Shown: positions 24,383 to 33,991, counted from the stretch's first letter. The stretch is DNA of 64,000 nucleotides from Robiginitalea biformata HTCC2501 (GCF_000024125.1 NC_013222.1:1116001-1180000), one strand, 5' to 3'. The notes: a model not told the origin generated them from the sequence alone. Numbers and translations are program-made.

Positions 24383-25558
24383 TCAGGGCTTCCCTGTAGA
24401 TTTCATGAATTGGGTGGGCGAGCACCCCACCTGTTTGCGGAACGCCTCGTAGAAGGAGGATTTGGAGCGGAACCCGACGCTCCGGCCGATGGCCTCGATT
24501 GTCAGGTGGCGGAATTCAGGGGAAACCAGCCGGCGTTTTGCCAGGTCAATCCGATAGGCATTTACAAAGTCGTTGAAATTTCCGTCCGTCTCCTGGTTGA
24601 TCAGTCGGGACACCCGGTTGGGGTGGACCCCCAGGTGGGCGGCAAGCGCCTTGAGCGATGCCTTCGGGGACTCGAAGAAACGCTCCTCACCGGCCACCTC
24701 CCTGAGGGCTTCCAGGGTAATTTCAGGCGGCGTGGTTGCAGAGGATTCGTATTTGTCCAGGAGCCAGGTGCGTTGGAAAAACCGGCTTTCCGAAATAAAG
24801 GCAATGCAGGTGGACAGGGTTACGGCAAGGGTGAAAAGCGAAAGGTAGTGATCGCCTCCGTCATCGTCGTAGCTGATGTAGACCACCAGCATGAGGCCCA
24901 GGCTGAGCAGGAAGGTTACCAGGGCGTACCTCCCGAACCGATATTTGGATATCCGGACCCCGGTGGCCGGGTGGCCAAACGATTTGCTGGCTCGTTGCCA
25001 GAGCCGGAAGGACAACAGGCCGTATACGGCAAAGCCCAGCAGGAGGAGCCACCGCTGCATGTCCTTGACCCACTGGTACCCATAGGTGGTGCCTTCGGGT
25101 ACCTCCGCAAAGGGGATTTCCGAAAAATAGGCCCCTTTGTAAGCGTTGAATTTAACGGCCAGGGGCTCCGAATAATACCCGATTTGGGAAAGGGCGTAGA
25201 GCAGGGCCGGCGCCAGGTGGAGTGCCACCACCCATGCCGGCAGCGGTTTGCGGACTACCAGGTGGCGGATGCACAGGTAGAGCAACGGGGCGAACAGCAG
25301 GGTTAGGGGTTCCGTGGAATCGTTCCAGGCCAGGGTGAATTTCATCCAGCCGGTGTAGCAGAGGAAGGTGTCCAGGTTCGTGATGGAGAGGCAGCCGATC
25401 ATCAGCCCAAAAAAAAGGAGCGCCCTGTTGTCCCGGGGGGCCCGCAGCAGGACGACTCCAGATAGGAGGAACCCCAGGAATACCCCGCTGAACATCAGGT
25501 AGGAGATGGGGTTGTGGCGAATAGGGATGGAGTCGATCAGTGCCTGCAGCTCGGTCAT
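24383..25558 (-). CDS. Membrane-bound AraC-family regulator with seven-helix sensor
   Basis: This 391-residue protein has an N-terminal region of about seven transmembrane segments (to residue ~230) and a C-terminal HTH domain: ASLKALAAHLGVHPNRVSRLINQETDG and LTIEAIGRSVGFRSKSSFYEAFRKQVGCSPTQF. Such fusions are common in Bacteroidetes and sense small molecules in the membrane. The start at 25558 overlaps the stop of the phosphoesterase gene by ATGA, so translation is coupled. The longer frame to 25657 lies inside that gene and is rejected. Confidence 0.88.
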   Translation of the reverse strand: MTELQALIDSIPIRHNPISYLMFSGVFLGFLLSGVVLLRAPRDNRALLFFGLMIGCLSITNLDTFLCYTGWMKFTLAWNDSTEPLTLLFAPLLYLCIRHLVVRKPLPAWVVALHLAPALLYALSQIGYYSEPLAVKFNAYKGAYFSEIPFAEVPEGTTYGYQWVKDMQRWLLLLGFAVYGLLSFRLWQRASKSFGHPATGVRISKYRFGRYALVTFLLSLGLMLVVYISYDDDGGDHYLSLFTLAVTLSTCIAFISESRFFQRTWLLDKYESSATTPPEITLEALREVAGEERFFESPKASLKALAAHLGVHPNRVSRLINQETDGNFNDFVNAYRIDLAKRRLVSPEFRHLTIEAIGRSVGFRSKSSFYEAFRKQVGCSPTQFMKSTGKP

Positions 25559-26460
25559 CTCCCCGATCTTTTGGCGTAGTCTGCCAGTTTCTGGGGGCCC
25601 TCCAATAGGACGCGGACCACGCGGAGTACGCCGTCGTCGGTGGTGGCAATCTGCCATTTGATCAGCGAGATCCTGCCATTTTCGATTTCAAGCCCGGTGA
25701 TACTCCTGGGGTGTACGCAGCTCCCGTCGTTGAACAGGGGGATGTCGCCGGGTTCCGGGAATCTCGGCCGGTGGGTATGCCCCACGATCACGGGAAGCAT
25801 GTCCTTGCTGAGGATCCATTTCTTGATCCGCTTCTCTATCCGGATCAGCTCTTTGTAATTGCGGGCCGGGGAAGTGGGGTCTGCAATCCCCCAAACCTGA
25901 AGCGGCTTCCAGAGAATGCGAACCAGAAACCGGCTCCACCGCCAGAAGGTGTAGTTCCACCAGTCTGCCTGGTGCCCGTGGCACAGGAACAGTTCCTGAC
26001 CCGTCTGCTCGTGGCGCAATACAATGCCTTCCTCGTACCGGATGCCTTCGAACAGTTCCTTGTCCCTGCCGTCGATCGGTTCAAAATAACTGCTGAGGTG
26101 GGCCTCCACATATTCGGGATCCTTATACACCATGTCGTGGTTGCCCCAGATCATGTAAAGCCGGTTCTCCAGGTGGAATTTGCGCAGGAGCGTATAGATG
26201 TTTTTATGGGCTTCGAAGATGGATTCAAAACTGAGGTTTTCCCAAAGCTCGTCCCCGTCCCCGAGTTCAAAATAGTCAAACCCCTGCTGGTAATAGTGGT
26301 TCAGGGCGTGGTAATAGATGTTCCGGTTGTTGGCAAATTCATCGGCAAAGCTGTTGTCCCCCCGGTGGCAGTCACTAAACAGGATCAGCCGGGAGCGGTC
26401 GTCAAACGGGACAACCCGTGCATTTTTGTAGGCGCGGTCGAGGCGGCGGCGGGAGGACAT
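25555..26460 (-). CDS. Calcineurin-like metallophosphoesterase
   Basis: This 301-residue cytoplasmic-looking protein has all metal ligands: FSDCHRGD (D30, H32), GDGDELW, WGNHD, LCHGHQ and VGHTHRP. The pattern is close to the LpxH/UDP-diacylglucosamine hydrolase group, but with a longer N-terminal part and a C-terminal WNYTFWRWSRFLVRILWK segment that may contact the membrane. The substrate is uncertain. It is in an operon with the membrane AraC regulator behind it and is divergent from the GAF-domain gene, with 126 bases between. Confidence 0.88.
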   Translation of the reverse strand: MSSRRRLDRAYKNARVVPFDDRSRLILFSDCHRGDNSFADEFANNRNIYYHALNHYYQQGFDYFELGDGDELWENLSFESIFEAHKNIYTLLRKFHLENRLYMIWGNHDMVYKDPEYVEAHLSSYFEPIDGRDKELFEGIRYEEGIVLRHEQTGQELFLCHGHQADWWNYTFWRWSRFLVRILWKPLQVWGIADPTSPARNYKELIRIEKRIKKWILSKDMLPVIVGHTHRPRFPEPGDIPLFNDGSCVHPRSITGLEIENGRISLIKWQIATTDDGVLRVVRVLLEGPQKLADYAKRSGR

Positions 26461-26586
26461 CCTGGAATTTTCCCTAAATATCCAAAAAATGTGCGGAATG
26501 CGTTCGTCTTAGCGCTCGATAGGGAACCGTTTTATTTTGTAATTTTACATGCTCTGCTGCGACGAAACAGGGGTAAACATAAGATT

Positions 26587-28959
26587 ATGAACCAGGACTT
26601 CCCGGCTAAATTCCTGATCAGCTTTGACAAGTACCTCCGTTTTTACGACCGGTTGGCGGAGGAAGGTACGCCCTACCAGCAGGAAAAGGCCCGGCGGATC
26701 CTGAAAGCCCAGGCCCCCTACCCGGAACTCCGGGAGGGGTTTACGGAGGTCGAAAAACTGGAAACGCACCGGGAAATCCTCGATGTAATCCTGCAGGACG
26801 CCTTTTCGGAAGTCCTCAGCCACAATGAGATCAAAGCGCTCTCCCTGCCTTACGTGGATGTGCTTTCCCACCCTTCCAAACGGTTGCAAAAGATTCTCGA
26901 GGCGGCGGGGAAAGACTTCAGTCCCATCCTGATGAGCCGCACCGAAGGGCAGGATTATATCATGACCTGCACGGTCATCCTCAACAACTTTTACGGCTAT
27001 AAACTCGATTTCAGCCGGCCTTATTTCTTTGAATTCCCGGATGCCAACGGGGTAAAGCGGCATTACCGGATCCTGTACAACGCGGATTTTATGGAAATCC
27101 TTCCCAACGGGGAGGCGCCTGAAATCTCCCAGGACGATGTGGACGAAATGCTGTCGCGTCCCGAAGACCTGGAATACTGGAAATCGATTATCCCGCCTGA
27201 GAGCTTTATCATCAAGGGGTTTGTCATCGCAAACATGTTCGACGTTACCTCGGAGTATTCCATTTCCGCGATAAAATCCGAGTTGATCGCCAGCGATAAA
27301 CGGGGCAGTGATAAATTTATGGGCGAATTGCAGGATACGTTCCGATCCTTTTTCCGGCTGAACGACCTGAAGGTGGGCTTCATCACCTATAACCGCAAGG
27401 ACGGGCAGTTCGAAAAAGTTTACGGCAAGGGCATGGACAGCTTTATCCTGGGCGATGCCGCAGCCAGTAAATGCAATAAATGCCTCTGCGAAAAATCCTA
27501 TGACAGGTTGCTCCGGCAAAAGTCGTATTACGTCATCCCGGACGTCGAAAAATACCAGAAGCTCTCCAAGGGGCAGGGATTCTACAATAACCTGTACGAA
27601 CAAGGCATCCGCAGCGCGATATTTGCCCCCATTGCCGACCAGGACGAGATACTCGGCCTGCTGGAGGTAGTCTCCAGCGAGCCGAATGCGCTCAACGGGG
27701 TGAATGCCACCAAGCTGGACGACGTAATGCCTTTTATCGTTTCGGCCGTGGTCCGCTCCAAGATCGAGGAGGAGAACCTGATCGATGCAATCATTCAGCA
27801 CGAGTGTACCACCGTCCATGAATCCGTGCTGTGGCGCTTCCAGGAAGAGGCCAAGAAATTCATCATCGACCAGCTGGAAGGCAACGACCCGGCTTTTAAG
27901 GAGATCGCCTTCCAGGACGTACACCCGTTGTACGGGCAGATCGATATCCGCGATTCCTCCCGTGCCCGGAATTCGGCCATACAACGCGACCTGATGATCC
28001 AGCTTTCCCGGATCCGGTCCGTTCTGGAATTAGCCTTTGAGAAGACCGAGTTACCCATTTACGAGGAGCTGATCTACCGGGTCAACAACCATATGGAGGA
28101 TATCAAGGAGGTACTCCACACCAATAGCGAGCAGGCGATATTCAATTTTGTACAGGACGAGATCCTGCCCGTCTTTGAGCACCTCAAGGGGGTGGACAAG
28201 CAGCTGGGCGCCGAAATCCTCTCCTACGAAGCGGGGATCGATATGGGGACCCAGTCCTATTACGACCACCGCAGGAATTACGACGAGACCGTGATGCGGA
28301 TCAATAAATCCCTGGCCTCGGTACTCGACCGGAGACAGGAAGATGCCCAGAAGATGTTCCCGCATTATTTTGAACGCTACAAGACCGACGGGGTGGAGCA
28401 CAACATGTATATCGGGGACTCCATCGCCGCCGAACGCGATTTTGACCCGCTCTACCTGAGTAACCTCCGACTGTGGCAGCTGCAGGTGATGTGCGAGATG
28501 GAGAACGCCTACTACGACTTCAAGGCCGAGTTGCCGGTACAACTCGACGTGGCTTCCCTGATCCTGGTTTACAACACCTCCCTGAGCATCCGTTTCCGGA
28601 TGGACGAGAAGCGCTTCGATGTGGACGGGACCTACAACGCCCGCTACGAGGTCATCAAAAAGCGCATCGACAAGTCCAAGATCAAGGGGTCCGACGAACG
28701 CCTGACCCGCTCCGGGAAACTGGTGATTGTCTATTCACAGAAAAAAGACGAACTGGAGTACCTGAGGTATATCCGGTTCTTGAAATCCAAGGGGTATTTT
28801 ACCGATGATATCGAAATTGTGGAACTCGAGGGCTTGCAGGGGGTTTCCGGCCTCAAGGCCATCCGCGCCGGCATCCTCTACCGCAAACTGTCGGGTAATG
28901 AGGAAGGCTCCAAGGAATTCTACAACTACGACGACCTGATGGAAGAGCTTCAGACCTGA
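26587..28959 (+). CDS. Large GAF-domain protein of unknown function
   Basis: This 790-residue protein has no signal peptide or membrane segment. A GAF-like domain covers about 250-400 (VGFITYNRKDGQFEKVYG, then IRSAIFAPIADQDEILGLLEVVSSE). Inside it is a Cys cluster C296-x2-C299-x-C301, which might bind a metal or a redox ligand. The flanking regions are mostly helical and give no family I recognise; no kinase, cyclase or HTH is present. The ATG at 26587 is chosen because the frame extends a further 292 codons upstream only as antisense of the phosphoesterase gene. It is convergent with the HD-PycTM gene. Confidence 0.8.
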   Translation: MNQDFPAKFLISFDKYLRFYDRLAEEGTPYQQEKARRILKAQAPYPELREGFTEVEKLETHREILDVILQDAFSEVLSHNEIKALSLPYVDVLSHPSKRLQKILEAAGKDFSPILMSRTEGQDYIMTCTVILNNFYGYKLDFSRPYFFEFPDANGVKRHYRILYNADFMEILPNGEAPEISQDDVDEMLSRPEDLEYWKSIIPPESFIIKGFVIANMFDVTSEYSISAIKSELIASDKRGSDKFMGELQDTFRSFFRLNDLKVGFITYNRKDGQFEKVYGKGMDSFILGDAAASKCNKCLCEKSYDRLLRQKSYYVIPDVEKYQKLSKGQGFYNNLYEQGIRSAIFAPIADQDEILGLLEVVSSEPNALNGVNATKLDDVMPFIVSAVVRSKIEEENLIDAIIQHECTTVHESVLWRFQEEAKKFIIDQLEGNDPAFKEIAFQDVHPLYGQIDIRDSSRARNSAIQRDLMIQLSRIRSVLELAFEKTELPIYEELIYRVNNHMEDIKEVLHTNSEQAIFNFVQDEILPVFEHLKGVDKQLGAEILSYEAGIDMGTQSYYDHRRNYDETVMRINKSLASVLDRRQEDAQKMFPHYFERYKTDGVEHNMYIGDSIAAERDFDPLYLSNLRLWQLQVMCEMENAYYDFKAELPVQLDVASLILVYNTSLSIRFRMDEKRFDVDGTYNARYEVIKKRIDKSKIKGSDERLTRSGKLVIVYSQKKDELEYLRYIRFLKSKGYFTDDIEIVELEGLQGVSGLKAIRAGILYRKLSGNEEGSKEFYNYDDLMEELQT

Positions 28960-29018
28960 GCGTTTCCCGGCAGGCTGTGCCCCGACGCATTCGTCGAAAG
29001 GTTTCGGGTAAGCCGCGC

Positions 29019-30221
29019 CTATTGGGGCAATTCAATAATCCGTTCCGGCCCGTAGAATTTCAGGGCGACAAAGAAGGCGATCACCGAAAGGATCATCCCC
29101 ACCATAAATATCGTGTAGGTCCATCGCAGCAACTTGTATTTGCGCTGCAAGACCACCCCGAGGAAATACAGGTCCTTGGTGAGCGTGTTGTACACGTAAT
29201 ATTTGTCTTTGATCAGCTCCTGCATGGCCCATTCGTAATCCGGCAGCTTCATTTTGTGGAAGTTGCCGAAAAACAAAAGGTTGACTTTTTTCTCGGCCAC
29301 ATCCTCCTTGGTGAACTGGCCGCTGGTAACATTCGGCCGGGTAGCCAGGATGGACAGGATCATGGATATGATACTGAATACGATAAAGATCACCGTCGGG
29401 TAGATCAGGTAGTCGTTTGTCGGGTTGTCCAGTTTGGGGATGAGGTTGGCGATTACCAGGGAGATGATGATCGCGTTCACGGACAGCAGGATATTCGCCT
29501 TGGTGTCTGCTATATCGCTTAGCTTCAGGTGGTTTCGCATGGATACGCGGTACATGGTCTGAATGCCGCGTTCCGGGCTTTCGTTTTTGTAGTAGGCCTT
29601 GAGTTTTTCCTTCTTGGCCATCTTCCGCCGCTTTTTCTTGTCTTTGACCAGCCGGCGGATATTGTCGTCTTTGCCTTCCTGCCAGTTCTCCAGGGCGTAC
29701 TGCGTGTAGTACTGGTGTTCGGCGCGGAACATCTTGATGTTCGTCTCCCGCCATTCCTCGGGGGTGTATTCGGCCAGGCCCAACAGGGAAAGCTCCTCCC
29801 GCAACAACTCGGCGGTCTCCCGGTAGCTTTTCTGGCTCAGGTGGGAGGAATCCGCATCCCGGAGGATTTTTTCCGCCAGATTTTTCGGGGTGTAGAACCG
29901 CCGGGTGGCCTCGATCAGTTCGCATACCCGCTCAATTCGATCCTCTTCCAGGTCCTTCCCGCCCAGGAATTCCCGGGCAATTTCGCAACTTTTTGTCTCA
30001 TGGTCCTGACTGCCAGCGGTGTATCCCGTATCGTGCAGCCAGGCAGCCAGGATGACTTCCTCGGCCCGCCCCGGGTCCAGCTCATGGTGTTCAAGCAATT
30101 CTTTTGTACTTTGTACCACGCGCTGCGTATGCCTCAGGTTATGGTATAAATACCGCTCATCCAGCTCTTCGGTGAGCAATTTGGTCACATACTTGCCCGT
30201 GCTTTCCGCCAGCTTTGTCAT
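29019..30221 (-). CDS. HD-domain hydrolase fused to a Pycsar-effector-like (PycTM) membrane domain
   Basis: This 400-residue protein has an N-terminal HD domain (about 20-190): RHTQRV (H31), AAWLHDTGY (H63-D64) and RDADSSH supply the metal ligands. A basic linker (VKDKKKRRKMAKKEKLKA) follows. The C-terminal part begins MYRVSMRNHLKLSDIADTKANILLSVN and has three membrane helices (about 265-290, 295-315, 375-395), the layout of the DUF5706/PycTM effectors that damage membranes after cCMP or cUMP binding in Pycsar defence. No cyclase is encoded nearby. It may bind and hydrolyse a nucleotide signal. It is divergent from the giant lipoprotein gene, with only 41 bases between the starts. Confidence 0.82.
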   Translation of the reverse strand: MTKLAESTGKYVTKLLTEELDERYLYHNLRHTQRVVQSTKELLEHHELDPGRAEEVILAAWLHDTGYTAGSQDHETKSCEIAREFLGGKDLEEDRIERVCELIEATRRFYTPKNLAEKILRDADSSHLSQKSYRETAELLREELSLLGLAEYTPEEWRETNIKMFRAEHQYYTQYALENWQEGKDDNIRRLVKDKKKRRKMAKKEKLKAYYKNESPERGIQTMYRVSMRNHLKLSDIADTKANILLSVNAIIISLVIANLIPKLDNPTNDYLIYPTVIFIVFSIISMILSILATRPNVTSGQFTKEDVAEKKVNLLFFGNFHKMKLPDYEWAMQELIKDKYYVYNTLTKDLYFLGVVLQRKYKLLRWTYTIFMVGMILSVIAFFVALKFYGPERIIELPQ

Positions 30222-30262
30222 ACAGGAATTTGTTGTTGATCATCCAAAGTACAAAATTTTAC

Positions 30263-33200
30263 ATGTCTCCCAGAAGTGCCCTTGCAAAACATTTTGTCGC
30301 AATCGCCGCAGGGGTGTTCCTTTTGGGGTCCTGCGCCACCTATGCCCCGAAGTATGCAGACCCGGAACAGGCCACCGATGTCGAAAGCCAGTCGGAGGTG
30401 GCCCATACATTCTATCTGATAGGGGATGCCGGCCTCTCCCCCCTGGGAGGGATGAACCCGGTCCTGGAGCGCTTCCGGGACCGGCTGGCAGCCGCCGATA
30501 CGAATAGCACTGCAATTTTCCTCGGGGACAATATTTACCCGGCCGGACTGCCTGATGCCGCGGATTCCACCCGTGCCTTCATCGAAGCATCCAGCCACCT
30601 GGAAGCCCAGTTGCGAACCCTGGAGAATTACAGGGGGCGCCCGGTTTTTATCCCCGGGAACCACGATTGGTACAACGAGGGGATCATCGGCCTGAAGCGG
30701 CAGGAGAACTACGTGGAAAACTACCTGGGCCGGAAGGATGTTTTCTTGCCGGAAGACGGCTGCCCGATCGAGACCCTGGAAATATCCGACGACCTGCTGG
30801 TAATCCTGGTGGACACGGAGTGGTACCTGACCAACTGGGACAAGCGCCCGGCCATCAACGACGACTGCGAAATCAAGAACCGGGACGTGTTCTGGGAGGA
30901 ACTCGGGAGCGAGATTAAACAACACGCGGACAAGACCATCTTACTGGCCACCCACCACCCGATGTTCAGCTACGGGGTCCACGGCGGGCAGTACACCTTC
31001 CGGCAACAATTCTATCCGTATTCCGGCAAAATACCCCTCCCGATCCTCGGGACGCTGGTTAATTTGTTCCGGAAGACCGCGGGGGTATCTGTGGAGGATA
31101 TGCAGAACAAACGCTACCTGGAGCTACAGAAGCGGCTGCTGACCCTGGCACGGTTTGGGGAACGGGTGGTGCTTGCCTCCGGTCACGAGCACACGCTCCA
31201 GTACATTGTATCGGACGGGTTGCCGCAGATCGTCAGCGGATCGGGAGCCAAAAAGGGGGCCACCAACCAGTTGGGCGGCAGCGTGTTCACCACGGGGCAA
31301 CGGGGGTATGCCGTGCTGGAGGTGTACGAGGACGGCAGCTCCCGGGTGCGATACTATGGGGTGGACGATGCCGGGAACGAACGATTTTTGTTCACCTCCT
31401 CCGTTTACTCCCCCCCATTTGAACCGGACCCGGAGATTTTCGAGGGCGAGTTCCCGCCTCGGGTAAAAGCCTCGGTCTACGATTCGGTAGAAGTAGACAA
31501 ATCCCGGTTGCATACGCGGCTCTGGGGGCCCCGTTACCGGAGGCTCTACGGGGAGCCGGTGGAGGTCCCGACCGTGCGCATCGACACCTTGTACGGGGGG
31601 CTGACCCCGGTTCGGAAAGGGGGCGGACAGCAGTCCAAGTCCCTGCGGCTTCGCCATCGAGACGGCCGGGAATTCGTGATGCGGGCCCTGCGGAAACAGG
31701 CCGAGCAAAACCTGCAGGCGATGGCTTTCCAGGACCAGTATATTATCGGGGACCTGGAGAACACGGCCCCGGCAAACCTGTTGGAAGACCTCTACACGGG
31801 GGCGCACCCCTACGCGCCTTTCGGGCTTTCCCCATTGATGGACACCCTGGATATCTACCACACGAACCCCCGGCTGTTCTATGTGCCGAGGCAACCGGCT
31901 CTGGGCAAATACAACGAGGATTTTGGAGACGAACTCTACATGATTGAGGAACACCCCTCGGAAGGGCACGAGGACCTGGCGAGTTTCGGGTATGCCGAAG
32001 ACATCGAGAGCACCTTCGACCTGCTGGACAACCTGCGGGATGACGAAAAGTACCGCGTGGATACTGATGCCTATATCCGCGCCCGGCTCTTCGATATGCT
32101 TATCGGCGACTGGGATCGTCACCAGGACCAGTGGCGCTGGGCGGAGTTCGAGGACGAGGAAACCGGAAACGTGGTCTACCGGCCCATCCCCAGGGATCGC
32201 GACCAGGCGTTCTCCATCATGGGCGACGGCCTGATCGGCAGTATCCTGACCCGCCTGGTTCCCGGGGTTAAAAAGATGGAGGGCTTCAATGAGGAAATCC
32301 GCAATATTCGGACCTTCAACACGAATCCTTTTTCCCTGGATATGACGCTGCTCGGGGGGACGACGCGTTCCCAATGGCAAGAGCAGGCCCGTATCATCCG
32401 GGAACGGGTGACCCCGGAGGTAATCGAATCGTCCCTGGAAGGCATCCCTCCGGAGGTTCGCGGCACAACCAGTATCCGGATCCGGGAAACCCTCCTGGCC
32501 CGGCTGGGGAGCCTGGACCATTTTGCCAATACGTATTTTGAGGTATTGCAGCGCTACCTGGTGGTTGCCGGGACCGACAAGGACGACTGGTTTGAAATCC
32601 ATTCGCTTCCCGACGGGGGGGTATCCGTCAAAGCCTACCGGAATATCCAGGGAGCGAAGAGCAAGTTATTTTTCGAACGGACCCTGCAGCCCGGCCTGAC
32701 GCGGGAAATCTGGGTGTTTGGCCTGGACGACGGGGACCGTTTTGACCTGAACCTGGCCCGGGAGTCCAAAATTAAAGTGCGGATTGTCGGGGGACTGGGG
32801 GAAGATCGCTACCTCACCACTTCGGGGGCCAAAGCGGTGGTATACGACCACGCCTCGGCAGATAACCGATTCGACGGCCCCGGACGCGTCAGGAAGGTGC
32901 TGACGGACAACTATCTGGTAAACACGTTTCAGCCGCTGAACCTGGCCAGCTTTACCAGCCAGCTTTTGCCAACCGCCGGGTTTAACCCGGATGACGGAAT
33001 GCGGCTGGGCCTGGGCTACAGTTTTACGCGCTACGGGTTCCGGCGCAACCCCTTTACTTACCGCCACACGGTGCAAGGGGCATTCTATTTTGCCACCAGC
33101 GGTTTCGATCTGGGGTATGAGGGAGAATTTGCCAATATCGCTGGCAATTGGAACATCCAGTTGAAGGCGCGGTATACGAGCCCGAATTTTACACGGAATT

Positions 33201-33991
33201 TCTTTGGCCTGGGCAACGAGACAGTGAACCCGGACGACGATTTGGGCCTGGATTATAACCGGGTTCGCCTTCGAATCCTCAGTGCCCGACCAGCCCTGAT
33301 CTGGCGCGGCCCCCTGGGAGGCAGCTTTCGCCTGGGCATGGACTATGAACGCTTTACGGTGGAGGAGACCGGAGACCGGTTCGTGAATACGTTTTACCAG
33401 GCCAACGGAGAAGAAAATTCCAACCAGTTCCTGGGGGCTACGGCCCGGTATTTCTATGAAAACCGCGACAACGACGCCTTCCCGACCCTGGGGATGGCCT
33501 CCAGCCTGGAAGCCGGGTTCAGGGAGGAACTCAATTCGGGGGGGGAGCGTTTTGGTTTTATTGTCCCGTCCCTGAGCCTGGACCACCGGCTGGTCCCGTC
33601 CGGCAGGCTGGTCCTGGCCACGAGGTGGAAGGCCCATTTTAACCTGGGGAACGGGTACGCGTTCTACCAGGCAGCGAGTATCGGTGCCAGCGACGGGCCA
33701 AGGAGTTACCGGAACGAGCGGTTCTCGGGCAAAACAGCCTACTACCAGATCACCGATCTGCGGTTGCAATTCGGGGAGATGTGGACGGGCCTGGTGCCAT
33801 TATCCGTCGGGGTATTCGGCGGTTTTGACTACGGGCGCGTCTGGCAGCCGGGAGATCCGTCCAAACGCTGGCACACATCGTACGGAGGCGGGTTTTTCCT
33901 CAATGGGATCGACGTGATCACTTTGAACACGGCCCTGTTCCACGGCGCGGACGGCTTCCGCTTCTCCTTTGGGCTGGGCTTTACGTTTTAA
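30263..33991 (+). CDS. Giant lipoprotein: phosphoesterase, kinase-like region, outer-membrane barrel
   Basis: This 1,242-residue lipoprotein (lipobox LGSC, C24) has three parts. Residues about 45-390 are a calcineurin-like phosphoesterase with intact ligands: D55 in GDAG, D89-N90, N133-H134-D135, H231-H232 and H308/H310 in GHEH. Residues about 410-770 contain a Gly-rich RKGGGQQSKSLRL, a Lys/Arg-rich MRALRK, LIGDWDRH (D618-R-H620) and PRDRDQAF (D645, D647); the order and spacing recall Fam20C (LIGNMDRHHYE, then LDNARGFG) and HipA kinases. From about 870 the sequence is a BamA/TamA-like beta barrel ending in FSFGLGFTF. ATG 30263 is chosen at the signal peptide. The stop overlaps the next, convergent gene by 3 bases. 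Confidence 0.85.
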   Translation: MSPRSALAKHFVAIAAGVFLLGSCATYAPKYADPEQATDVESQSEVAHTFYLIGDAGLSPLGGMNPVLERFRDRLAAADTNSTAIFLGDNIYPAGLPDAADSTRAFIEASSHLEAQLRTLENYRGRPVFIPGNHDWYNEGIIGLKRQENYVENYLGRKDVFLPEDGCPIETLEISDDLLVILVDTEWYLTNWDKRPAINDDCEIKNRDVFWEELGSEIKQHADKTILLATHHPMFSYGVHGGQYTFRQQFYPYSGKIPLPILGTLVNLFRKTAGVSVEDMQNKRYLELQKRLLTLARFGERVVLASGHEHTLQYIVSDGLPQIVSGSGAKKGATNQLGGSVFTTGQRGYAVLEVYEDGSSRVRYYGVDDAGNERFLFTSSVYSPPFEPDPEIFEGEFPPRVKASVYDSVEVDKSRLHTRLWGPRYRRLYGEPVEVPTVRIDTLYGGLTPVRKGGGQQSKSLRLRHRDGREFVMRALRKQAEQNLQAMAFQDQYIIGDLENTAPANLLEDLYTGAHPYAPFGLSPLMDTLDIYHTNPRLFYVPRQPALGKYNEDFGDELYMIEEHPSEGHEDLASFGYAEDIESTFDLLDNLRDDEKYRVDTDAYIRARLFDMLIGDWDRHQDQWRWAEFEDEETGNVVYRPIPRDRDQAFSIMGDGLIGSILTRLVPGVKKMEGFNEEIRNIRTFNTNPFSLDMTLLGGTTRSQWQEQARIIRERVTPEVIESSLEGIPPEVRGTTSIRIRETLLARLGSLDHFANTYFEVLQRYLVVAGTDKDDWFEIHSLPDGGVSVKAYRNIQGAKSKLFFERTLQPGLTREIWVFGLDDGDRFDLNLARESKIKVRIVGGLGEDRYLTTSGAKAVVYDHASADNRFDGPGRVRKVLTDNYLVNTFQPLNLASFTSQLLPTAGFNPDDGMRLGLGYSFTRYGFRRNPFTYRHTVQGAFYFATSGFDLGYEGEFANIAGNWNIQLKARYTSPNFTRNFFGLGNETVNPDDDLGLDYNRVRLRILSARPALIWRGPLGGSFRLGMDYERFTVEETGDRFVNTFYQANGEENSNQFLGATARYFYENRDNDAFPTLGMASSLEAGFREELNSGGERFGFIVPSLSLDHRLVPSGRLVLATRWKAHFNLGNGYAFYQAASIGASDGPRSYRNERFSGKTAYYQITDLRLQFGEMWTGLVPLSVGVFGGFDYGRVWQPGDPSKRWHTSYGGGFFLNGIDVITLNTALFHGADGFRFSFGLGFTF

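Noticed and set aside
25711..26586. 292-codon upstream extension of the GAF protein frame
   Set aside because: It runs antisense through the metallophosphoesterase gene. ATG 26587 begins a sensible N terminus in the intergenic region.
29019..30221. A complete Pycsar defence system
   Set aside because: Only the effector-like domain is present. No cyclase, nuclease, phage gene or integrase was found around it.
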